Origin: Sphingobacteriales bacterium
Lineage (GTDB): Bacteria > Bacteroidota > Bacteroidia > AKYH767-A > OLB10
Assembly: GCA_021299095.1 (NCBI GenBank)
Contig: JAJTFW010000006.1
Location: 1 to 52,793 of the forward strand
Direction of reading: 5' to 3'
DNA: 52,793 nt
Shown here: positions 33,932 to 41,382 of the stretch, piece after piece
How positions within the stretch are numbered: the stretch's first letter is position 1
Layout: each line of letters begins with the position of its first letter
Notes under the pieces: model-generated
The model's input: only the letters and a program-made list of their open reading frames with translations
Told to the model about the DNA's origin: nothing
Database searches by the model: none
Position numbers and translations under genes: made by a program

Positions 33932-36900
33932 TTATGCCGTCCTGAGTTTAACCCAAAAGCGACTTCCTTCTTGAGCGAGTGGTTCATATCCCACGCTTCC
34001 GCCCATGCCTTCAGCCATCGCTTTCACCATGGCTAAGCCTAATCCGGTTCCGCTGGTCTTGGTAGTGAATTCCGGTACAAAGAGGTTTTTTCGTTGTGAT
34101 TCAGGAATACCTGATCCATTATCCAACACGGACAGCACAACGACTTGATCGCCACGCTCGACAAGGATACGTATTCGTCCCTGCCTATCTTCAGGAATGG
34201 CCTGAACGGCATTCTTCACCAGATTGCCCAATATCCGCGTGAGCTGATCCTTATCTCCCAATACCATCAATTCATTGGCTTCGTGATCGAATTCGATGTG
34301 TGTTTCCGTGCCGTTCGAATAAAGTGCAACGGTGTCCTCGATGATTGGAATCGCATTGATTGCCTTTAGTGCGGTGCCTGGCATACGGGCGAAATCACCG
34401 AACGCAGTGGCTATACCGGCCAATGTATCAATTTGCTCCACAAGTGTCCTGCTGATACGTTTTGCTTTTTCTTCGGCATCAGTGCCGCCTTCCAGCATCA
34501 CCCGTTCCAAATGCTGCACCCCAAGTTTCATGGGTGTCAGCGGATTTTTAATTTCATGGGCAACTTGTCTCGCCATTTCTCTCCACGCACTTTCCCGTTC
34601 CGACCGAGCCAATTGTCCCGCACTTTGCTCCAGCTCTTCCAACATCCGATTATATGCTTCAACCAGCCTGCCGAATTCGTCGCGGTGTTTCCAGTCGATG
34701 CGCTCCAAGCCGGAATCCAACCGCGTTTTTCCAAGTTTAGATTCAAGTAACGCCAACGGCGCTGTGATGCGACCGGCGATAATGAACCCGAAACCGACGG
34801 CTACGCAGAATAGAAGCACATACAAATTGATGAGGGCGACCAAAAAGCGTGAAATTTCCCCTTTGAGTTCGGTCTCACGGTCGAAATAGGGAAATTGAAT
34901 AAAACCGATGACCTTGCCTCCTTGATTGCGCAGCAGCTCATAGGCCGATAGGAATTTTAGTGTACCAATCCATTCGGTTTGATTGAAGGTGGATCGTTGC
35001 TGTCTGGTGAGTGCCTTGTACGCCTCACGATTCATCAAGGGGGTGCTGATGCCTTGCCGGTACACACCTGGTTGTGAAGAAAAGAACAAGGCACCTTCAG
35101 TATTGAACACATTGAAATCCGTTTGCAGATCGGATGATAGTTTTTCAAAGGTGTACTGCAGTTTATCACTGGCTTGCATTGGACTATCGAGCGAGCGGAC
35201 CTCTTCTTCTGAAAGCAGGCGAATATCTTCGGCAATGGCCTCAAGTCGTTGCAATTGATTGCTTCGGTAATTTCCGATCAGGTAAAATACCGTAGTTGCT
35301 CCGATTAGCACCAAGGTCAAAGAAACGGCGAGGATGATGCCGCCCTGGATTTCGGATCGTAAACCCTGCCTGATTTTTTCCGTGTTCCTTACTAGACCCA
35401 AACAGGTAAAAACCAACGCAAGTACGGTACCGGAAAAGGTGAGAATATAGGAGAACAGGGTCAGGCGGTGAAGAATCCCCCGCTCGGGTTTACTGACTAA
35501 GACGAGTGCATTACCCTGTTTACTGAACAGGTGGATGTGATCCTGGAAATGGACGAATCCGCTCGACTTCGCCGCGGCGAAATAATTGCGGTAAGGCGAT
35601 GCAGTTACAAAATAATTGAAATCACCTTGTCGTGAAATTAAGCGTCCTTCAAGGTAACGGGCGGATGACAGTCCTTCCTGACCTGACTCCGTTTCGAGCC
35701 CCTTTTCCATGAGTAAAACAGGGAGGCCGCGCTTACCGGTCTCCTCGCGTGCCGTTAGTTCTGCAGCCACCGTGCCAGTTGATCCCTCCAAAGTGATTAG
35801 CGCGGTGTATTTCAGTCGGCCTGCATCATCGTGAAGGTAATGCAGCCCCTGTATACCGGTAGGCAATCCCGATTCACGCTGGATCCGAGTCAGATCCCAT
35901 CCGGGATCTCCCGCCCGGTTGACCGGCAGTCCGTTGCGATCGAAAAACTTCAATTGCACATCGTAGCGACGCAGATAGGAGCCGAAATAATCTCGGCTGA
36001 GGCGTGCGGTGAACTCCTGTAATGCACTTCCCTCCGCACGCATCAACACTTCCGTCTTTTTAAATGCGCCGATCAGAAACGTATCATTGGCCATTCGATG
36101 AAGCACATCACGCAACAGGAATTCAGCCACCATGTCCTGTTGGTTTCCAAGCCTACGCGCCTGTTGTTGCATGCGTTCTTCCTGTCGTTTCTCATCCCAT
36201 CTGAAAATACTATCGGATGCATACATGCTGCAGAAAAATACAGAAGCAACCAGCAGCCAGTTGGATGTGCTTTCCGATTGGGGAATACGGATCAGTACGA
36301 GAATGCATGCAGTGAGTAATACCGTGAGCGTCGACAAATCAGCATTCCCGATTAAAACGCTATAGGCAACAATTGCACATACGGGCAGAAAAGTCTGTAG
36401 CAAAGACTGCCTCCATTTTTTCCCGTTTGCCGATACCATCCGGTACGCATGTGCTGTACGTGCGGCCATGACATTCAAAACGCCCATCAGTAATATCATG
36501 GACAGAAGTCCGAACACCGTGTAGATATCGGCACTTGCAATTTCGGTCAGGTCGAATGTGATACGCGAGTCCACTACAAGTCCGTGGAGCACATGGTTCC
36601 CAGTAAGCGCAGCGATGACCGTAAGGAGAGAAGCTACAGGAAGAACTAGGCGACGATTCCCTGAGCTAACAGGTTCGCTCCAGCGTTTAAGGAATCTGTT
36701 TAGGAGCATCCCCAAACAGTAGAGGCTCAAGGCGCTGAGCAGTAAATCGCCCATTGAGCCGAGGAAGATGCCGCTGGCATACCGTGATGGATCAAACAAA
36801 GGCGATCCGAACAATGCATCTGGCTTTCTTGAGAATTCCAGCCCCAATCGCCCAGTAACAACCAGCAAGCCGGATACCAGACTTTCCGGTTTTGAACCGA

Positions 36901-37576
36901 ATTGTATGCTTCGTAGTGCAAGCGCAAAACCCAACAAAAGCCAGCATCCAGTCAATACGGAACGCGGCGTAGTTGAAGTAGATTCCGGTGATGGCGCTTC
37001 TAACACGCGAAGGGACAAGTCGCCTTGTTGGTTTTTGATACGAAATCCCTTTGATTCTTTTTCTGCGACCGGAACAAATCCTTCCAGCCCGAGCGCAGGA
37101 TGAAAACCATTTTGCAAGTATTCGTTTTGCACGGCGTACGCCGTCCAGATCCGGGTCATGACCAGAAGTGAACGTTTTCCTTCTTTTCGGAATCCGGTCA
37201 GATAAATCCCATTGCCCAGTTGGATGAGCTGATTTCGGTTGTACAGATTGCGAAGGTCGGGGAGCGCAAGTGCCCTGACCCAACTGACTATGGTATCCCC
37301 ATCGTACACCAATACGTCGGTTTCAGGTGGGAGTGCATCTGCGGTAATCGCATCGGGCGTGTTCCATCCTGAATAGATCTGTGTCGAAACCGATGGCCAG
37401 AGGGCATCGAGCAAGGAATTCACGTCCACCTGTAACTTGCCAAGTTCCCGACCGGCCTCCGCAATGGTGCTATCCTGCTTGGGAGCCACAGGATTTGAGG
37501 TGGGCCAATAGAACAGCGCAGCTCCCGCAAGGAACCATGCCAAAAGAAAAAGCCGATACACCTTGGTTGAACGCAT
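33932..37576 (-). CDS. Large membrane histidine kinase (NtrY-like)
   Basis: 1214 aa, much longer than the usual 600-750 aa for NtrY. Membrane helix at about 8-26, a first extracytoplasmic part to about 205, a group of about eight helices (210-460), a second extracytoplasmic part (about 470-720), helices near 725 and 765, a third sensor-like part (about 790-925) and a last helix (about 930-952). HAMP (about 955-990) leads to the HisKA site H1007 (HEIKNPLTPMKLG) and the HATPase domain (N1118 in NLVKNAVQA, DNGSGIP, TTKTSGTGLGLAMV). No response regulator gene is adjacent. A TACCTTCG element lies five bases before the ATG. It probably senses the membrane or periplasm; the signal is unknown. Confidence 0.9.
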   Translation of the reverse strand: MRSTKVYRLFLLAWFLAGAALFYWPTSNPVAPKQDSTIAEAGRELGKLQVDVNSLLDALWPSVSTQIYSGWNTPDAITADALPPETDVLVYDGDTIVSWVRALALPDLRNLYNRNQLIQLGNGIYLTGFRKEGKRSLLVMTRIWTAYAVQNEYLQNGFHPALGLEGFVPVAEKESKGFRIKNQQGDLSLRVLEAPSPESTSTTPRSVLTGCWLLLGFALALRSIQFGSKPESLVSGLLVVTGRLGLEFSRKPDALFGSPLFDPSRYASGIFLGSMGDLLLSALSLYCLGMLLNRFLKRWSEPVSSGNRRLVLPVASLLTVIAALTGNHVLHGLVVDSRITFDLTEIASADIYTVFGLLSMILLMGVLNVMAARTAHAYRMVSANGKKWRQSLLQTFLPVCAIVAYSVLIGNADLSTLTVLLTACILVLIRIPQSESTSNWLLVASVFFCSMYASDSIFRWDEKRQEERMQQQARRLGNQQDMVAEFLLRDVLHRMANDTFLIGAFKKTEVLMRAEGSALQEFTARLSRDYFGSYLRRYDVQLKFFDRNGLPVNRAGDPGWDLTRIQRESGLPTGIQGLHYLHDDAGRLKYTALITLEGSTGTVAAELTAREETGKRGLPVLLMEKGLETESGQEGLSSARYLEGRLISRQGDFNYFVTASPYRNYFAAAKSSGFVHFQDHIHLFSKQGNALVLVSKPERGILHRLTLFSYILTFSGTVLALVFTCLGLVRNTEKIRQGLRSEIQGGIILAVSLTLVLIGATTVFYLIGNYRSNQLQRLEAIAEDIRLLSEEEVRSLDSPMQASDKLQYTFEKLSSDLQTDFNVFNTEGALFFSSQPGVYRQGISTPLMNREAYKALTRQQRSTFNQTEWIGTLKFLSAYELLRNQGGKVIGFIQFPYFDRETELKGEISRFLVALINLYVLLFCVAVGFGFIIAGRITAPLALLESKLGKTRLDSGLERIDWKHRDEFGRLVEAYNRMLEELEQSAGQLARSERESAWREMARQVAHEIKNPLTPMKLGVQHLERVMLEGGTDAEEKAKRISRTLVEQIDTLAGIATAFGDFARMPGTALKAINAIPIIEDTVALYSNGTETHIEFDHEANELMVLGDKDQLTRILGNLVKNAVQAIPEDRQGRIRILVERGDQVVVLSVLDNGSGIPESQRKNLFVPEFTTKTSGTGLGLAMVKAMAEGMGGSVGYEPLAQEGSRFWVKLRTA

Positions 37577-37581
37577 TCATG

Positions 37582-37589
37582 CGAAGGTA
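37582..37589 (-). promoter_or_regulatory. Putative -7 element for the histidine kinase gene
   Basis: Minus-strand TACCTTCG, five bases before the ATG at 37576. A further out-of-frame ATG lies at 37580. Confidence 0.45.
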
Positions 37590-37671
37590 GCTCTGCTCAG
37601 GGCCAAATCACGATGCAGGTGTTTCAGTTTTCAACGCACTCCTGTTTGGCTCAGGCTCCGCCGATTTGCAG

Positions 37672-37679
37672 TACCTTCG
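37672..37679 (+). promoter_or_regulatory. Putative -7 element for the biotin carrier gene
   Basis: TACCTTCG, four bases before the ATG at 37684. A TTG 23 bases upstream could be the -33 element. Confidence 0.5.
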
Positions 37680-37683
37680 TAGC

Positions 37684-38184
37684 ATGTACACAGTGCAACT
37701 TTCAGGCGGAAAAGAACTCCGTATCGAGCAGGAGTCTGGAAACCTGCTCATCGATGGCCAAAACCATTCGTACACGCTCAGCGAACTGCGCCCGGGATCG
37801 TATCACCTTCTGATGGATGGGAAGACCCATTCGGTCGAAGTGCTGGAGTCGGATCGGACCTCGAAACAATACCTCTTGCGCATCAATGGAAAGACGGTCA
37901 ACGTCGGACTGCGTGACCGCTTCGACGACTTGCTTAAGCGATTGGGAATGGATGGTGGTGGCACCCAGAAAACCGGCCACCTAAAAGCGCCCATGCCCGG
38001 GCTCGTCGTTGATGTTCCGGTGAGCGAAGGGCAGTCGATAGCCAAAGGTGATACGTTGCTTGTGCTCGAAGCGATGAAAATGGAAAATGCGCTTAAGGCC
38101 GCCGCCGATGCCACAGTCAAAAAAATCCTCGTAAAGAAAGGGCAGGCCGTGGAAAAAAACACCGTACTGATTGAACTTGTTTAA
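37684..38184 (+). CDS. Biotin carboxyl carrier protein (acyl-CoA carboxylase subunit)
   Basis: 166 aa from the ATG at 37684. The first 80 residues are beta-rich (MYTVQLSGGKELRIEQ, YLLRINGKTVNVGLRDRFDDLL), as in the N-terminal part of separate propionyl-/methylmalonyl-type carrier subunits. The C-terminal biotinyl domain (about 100-166) has the attachment site K132 in VLEAMKMENAL and the hairpin APMPGLVVDVPVSEG. It carries CO2 on biotin between carboxylase and transferase subunits, which are not in the window. A role in propionyl-CoA carboxylation would fit meaB but is inference. The exported SOD gene starts 10 bp after its stop. Confidence 0.9.
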   Translation: MYTVQLSGGKELRIEQESGNLLIDGQNHSYTLSELRPGSYHLLMDGKTHSVEVLESDRTSKQYLLRINGKTVNVGLRDRFDDLLKRLGMDGGGTQKTGHLKAPMPGLVVDVPVSEGQSIAKGDTLLVLEAMKMENALKAAADATVKKILVKKGQAVEKNTVLIELV

Positions 38185-38194
38185 TTTCATTACC

Positions 38195-38896
38195 ATGGAA
38201 ACTCCTTTCTCACGTCGTCGCTTTTTACAACTGGGTGTATTATCAGCCGGAGCACTCATCACGCTTCCCAAAATTGGATTTTCGCTCGGCCACGAGCATG
38301 CCAATTTCGTGTTGGATCCTCTGCCATATGCAACCAATGCACTCGAACCCCATATCGATGCCATGACGATGGAGATCCACCACAGCCGTCACCACAAGGC
38401 ATACGTCGACAACCTGAATCGTCTCTGCAACGAAAATCATGTCCATGAACTTTCTCTGGAAGTTATCCTAGCCAATATATCAAAGTATCCGGTTGGTATT
38501 CGGAACAACGGAGGCGGCCACTGGAACCACCGTTTTTTCTGGAATAGCATGAAACCGAACTCCACTGGGCCCAATGGGAAAGTGAAGGATGCACTTAGTG
38601 CTGCGTTTGGCGACTTGGACACCTTCAAGACACGGTTTACCGATGCAGCTAAATCACGATTTGGCAGTGGCTGGGCCTGGTTGGTGCGAATGCCCGACGG
38701 GAAGCTGGGCATTGGTTCAACACCGAATCAGGACAATCCCCTGATGGATGTTTCTGAACTCAGGGGAACTCCGATTCTCGGTCTTGATGTTTGGGAACAT
38801 GCTTACTACCTCAAATACCAGAACAAACGCCCGGATTACATCAATGCTTGGTGGAATGTGGTCGACTGGGATGCTGTAGCCTCAAGACTGGGATGA
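38195..38896 (+). CDS. sodA: Tat-exported superoxide dismutase (Mn/Fe type)
   Basis: 233 aa from the ATG at 38195. The N-terminus is a textbook twin-arginine signal (SRRRFLQLGVLSAGALITLP). Mature part: metal-binding His residues in MEIHHSRHHKAYV and GGGHWNHRFFW, and the Asp/His pair in LDVWEHAYYLKY. The NNGGGH and NQDNPLM segments favour the manganese or cambialistic type over iron. It converts superoxide to O2 and H2O2, here in the periplasm or envelope instead of the cytosol. It follows the biotin carrier gene by 10 bp and ends in a strong terminator. Confidence 0.93.
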   Translation: METPFSRRRFLQLGVLSAGALITLPKIGFSLGHEHANFVLDPLPYATNALEPHIDAMTMEIHHSRHHKAYVDNLNRLCNENHVHELSLEVILANISKYPVGIRNNGGGHWNHRFFWNSMKPNSTGPNGKVKDALSAAFGDLDTFKTRFTDAAKSRFGSGWAWLVRMPDGKLGIGSTPNQDNPLMDVSELRGTPILGLDVWEHAYYLKYQNKRPDYINAWWNVVDWDAVASRLG

Positions 38897-38909
38897 TTCA
38901 ACCCCCTAT

Positions 38910-38939
38910 AAAAAAAGCCCCGCTACCGGGGCTTTTTTT
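38910..38939. terminator. Strong bidirectional terminator
   Basis: AGCCCCG, loop CTAC, CGGGGCT (38916-38933), flanked by an A run on the left and a T run on the right. It can end both the SOD transcript (+) and the OmpA lipoprotein transcript (-). Confidence 0.92.
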
Positions 38940-38956
38940 ATAGTATGGGCGAAGCC

Positions 38957-39805
38957 TTATTGCTTTGGCTCCATCAATTTGAAAAACTCGTCGAGTTTTG
39001 GAAGAATAACTATGCGTGTGCGGCGGTTCAGTGCACGATCGGCAGGGCTATCGTTGGATGCGACCGGAACATATTCGCCTCGTCCGGCTGCAATCATGCG
39101 CGAAGGATCGACACCATACACGCTTTGAAGGGTACGGACCACGGCCGTTGAACGCAATACGCTGAGGTCCCAGTTGTCGCGAACAGTCGGCGTACTGATG
39201 GCCTTGTTATCGGTATGTCCTTCCACCATGAATTGCATCTCGGACTGCCCCTTAAGGACGGTGGCCACTTTTCCAAGCACTTCTTTCGCACGCGGTGTGA
39301 TTTCATAACTACCGCTGCGGAACAGCATCTTGTCCGAAATGTTGATGAACACTGCGCTGCCCTCGACCCGGATGTTCACATCCTCGTCGTTCACATCCTG
39401 GAGTGCACCCTTCAGGTTCAGTACCAGCGCCATATTGAGCGAATCCTTTCGTGCCATGGCTACCTGAAGGTCTTTGATGTAGGCATCTTTCGAGCTCAAT
39501 GTTTCCATCGACTTGCGGATGCTCTCCGCCTGTGCGGTGCTGATGACCGACATGTCGCTGAGCTGCTTGAGCAAGGCACCTCCGCTGGCTTTAGCTTCTT
39601 CCAGGTCCTTGCGCAGTTTTCGCAATTCAGCATCCTTCTCGTTTTGATCGGCCAGGCAGCGCTGCAGGTTGCTCTCCGTCGTATCAAAATCGGCTTTCAG
39701 TTCACTGTATTTGCTGACTTGTTCCTTGTATTTCTTCTTGCTGACACAGCCGGCGGTCAGGAACAGGGCCACCATAGCGAGTGTGAGGATGCGGGTCATG
39801 GGCAT
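38957..39805 (-). CDS. OmpA family lipoprotein with coiled coil
   Basis: 282 aa from the ATG at 39805 (second ATG at 39799). Lipoprotein signal with lipobox TAGC (Cys20). A coiled coil (about 24-120: KYSELKADFDTTESNLQRCL, LRKLRKDLEEAKA) is followed by an OmpA/MotB-type domain (about 145-265) with the peptidoglycan-binding residues in place: FMVEGHTDNKAI, NWDLSVLRSTAVVR, SRMIAAGRGEYVPV and NRRTRIVI. It should link the outer membrane to peptidoglycan. The terminator at 38910 lies beyond its stop; a TAGCTTTG element lies upstream. Confidence 0.92.
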   Translation of the reverse strand: MPMTRILTLAMVALFLTAGCVSKKKYKEQVSKYSELKADFDTTESNLQRCLADQNEKDAELRKLRKDLEEAKASGGALLKQLSDMSVISTAQAESIRKSMETLSSKDAYIKDLQVAMARKDSLNMALVLNLKGALQDVNDEDVNIRVEGSAVFINISDKMLFRSGSYEITPRAKEVLGKVATVLKGQSEMQFMVEGHTDNKAISTPTVRDNWDLSVLRSTAVVRTLQSVYGVDPSRMIAAGRGEYVPVASNDSPADRALNRRTRIVILPKLDEFFKLMEPKQ

Positions 39806-39819
39806 GTGGATTTGAATTG

Positions 39820-39827
39820 CAAAGCTA
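39820..39827 (-). promoter_or_regulatory. -7 promoter element for the OmpA lipoprotein gene
   Basis: Minus-strand TAGCTTTG, an exact match, 14 bases before the ATG at 39805, so this transcript would have a short leader. Confidence 0.5.
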
Positions 39828-39928
39828 TTACGCTCCCTCACCTCGTCAGGTTTCATCGCTTCATGGTTTTCAACAGCCGATGCGTGTTAAACCGTGCATG
39901 TTTTTCAGGGAGGTATTTACCGAATGCC

Positions 39929-39936
39929 TATTTTTC
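39929..39936 (+). promoter_or_regulatory. Possible -7 element for the N-glycan operon
   Basis: TATTTTTC (last base differs from TAnnTTTG), 15 bases before the MFS gene ATG. No better candidate is seen in 39806-39951. Confidence 0.3.
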
Positions 39937-39951
39937 ATCATCCTAGCGCCT

Positions 39952-41379
39952 ATGTCAATCCAACGCCCTTCAGCCACCCTGCCAATCCTCATTTCGGTTT
40001 TCTTCTTTTGGGGGTTTGTCGCTGCCAGCAACGACATCCTGATTCCCGTATTCAAACAGCAACTCAAACTGGAACAGTGGCAGAGCCAGATGATCAGCTT
40101 TGCTTTTTATGTGGCCTACACGGTGGGTTCACTACTCTATGTGCTGATTAGCCGCATCATTGGTGAGGATTTGCTCAACCGCCTGGGATACAAAAATGGC
40201 ATTGCACTCGGATTGGTGATTTCAGCGCTGGGAACCTTGTTGTTTTATCCGGCTGCCGAAACCGCATCATTCGGTTTGATGATCAGTGGACTGTTCATTG
40301 TCGGGCTTGGGTTTTCGCTGCAGCAAACCGCTGCCAATCCCCTCGTGATCACCATAGGAGATCCGCGAAAAGGGGCACAGCGCCTCAGCTTGGCCGGTGG
40401 TATTAACAACATTGGGACTACCATCGGTCCTGTAATCGTCAGTTTTGCACTTTTTGGGTCCATTGCCGGATCAAACCTCGATTCCCTGTCGGCTGTGAAG
40501 GGGCCTTATCTCATCCTAGGAGCTGCGTTCCTGTTGGTTGCCTTACTCTTCAAGTTCTCATCACTTCCCAATCAAATCGCACACGGCGAGCGTGACACCG
40601 AGACCACCGCTGTTGAGGGGTCAGCATTCAAATTTCCTCAGCTCCGCCTCGGGATGATTGCCATATTCCTTTACGTAGGGGTGGAGGTTTCCACTGCATC
40701 GAACCTGCCGGAATACATGCGTGTCTACCTGAATACACCCGTCAATGAGATTGCGCCGTATGTGTCCTTGTTTTGGGCAAGCCTGATGATTGGCCGTTGG
40801 ACCGGAGCTGTAGGCAGTTTCGGTGTCAAACCAAGCCTAGCCAAGGTGTTAAATGTGCTTCTTCCATACCTTGCTTTCGGTATTTTTCTTTTTGTCAATG
40901 CAATAGGAGGTCACGACATTACTCCATTCCCAATTTATGCAGCAGTCATCGTCGTCTTGATTCTTGCCGATTACCTAAGCAAGGGCGATCCGGCGAAGCA
41001 ACTTCTCATTTTTTCACTTTGTGGTATAGCCTCGCTTATAATCGGTATGCTGAGCGAAGGCATGTTTGCCGTGTATGCATTCATCAGTGTGGGACTTTTC
41101 TGTTCTACCTTATGGCCATGCATATTCACATTGGCCATTGCTGGTCTGGGAAAGCACACCAACCAGGGTTCGGGCTTACTGATTATGATGATCATGGGCG
41201 GAGGCTTTGTGAGTCTGCTGCAAGGCTGGCTTGCCGATGATCAATTGCTCAGTATTCGGTACAGTTATCTGGTTGGAGTTGCCTGCTTCGCTTATCTCGC
41301 TTGGTACGCCGTGAAGGTGAGTCAATTACTCAGGCAACGGGGCATTGCGTACCATTCATCACCGGAAACAGAGGCATAA
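39952..41379 (+). CDS. Sugar MFS permease, FucP/NagP family (probably N-acetylglucosamine)
   Basis: 475 aa from the ATG at 39952. A longer frame to 39817 lacks a credible start. Twelve hydrophobic helices. The first contains FFFWGFVAASNDILIPVFK, the hallmark of the FucP/GluP/NagP branch of H+-sugar symporters; the LGFSLQQTAANPLVITIGDP loop and later LPEYMRVYLNTP segment also fit. It lies in the inner membrane. The GH20 gene follows by 3 bp, so GlcNAc freed by the neighbouring enzymes is the likely substrate, though mannose or another hexose is possible. It is the first gene of the N-glycan operon. Confidence 0.9.
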   Translation: MSIQRPSATLPILISVFFFWGFVAASNDILIPVFKQQLKLEQWQSQMISFAFYVAYTVGSLLYVLISRIIGEDLLNRLGYKNGIALGLVISALGTLLFYPAAETASFGLMISGLFIVGLGFSLQQTAANPLVITIGDPRKGAQRLSLAGGINNIGTTIGPVIVSFALFGSIAGSNLDSLSAVKGPYLILGAAFLLVALLFKFSSLPNQIAHGERDTETTAVEGSAFKFPQLRLGMIAIFLYVGVEVSTASNLPEYMRVYLNTPVNEIAPYVSLFWASLMIGRWTGAVGSFGVKPSLAKVLNVLLPYLAFGIFLFVNAIGGHDITPFPIYAAVIVVLILADYLSKGDPAKQLLIFSLCGIASLIIGMLSEGMFAVYAFISVGLFCSTLWPCIFTLAIAGLGKHTNQGSGLLIMMIMGGGFVSLLQGWLADDQLLSIRYSYLVGVACFAYLAWYAVKVSQLLRQRGIAYHSSPETEA

Positions 41380-41382
41380 GGA

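Noticed and set aside
39215-39946. 243-aa frame opposite the OmpA lipoprotein gene
   Set aside because: No domain is seen and it runs across the divergent promoter region; the OmpA frame is real.
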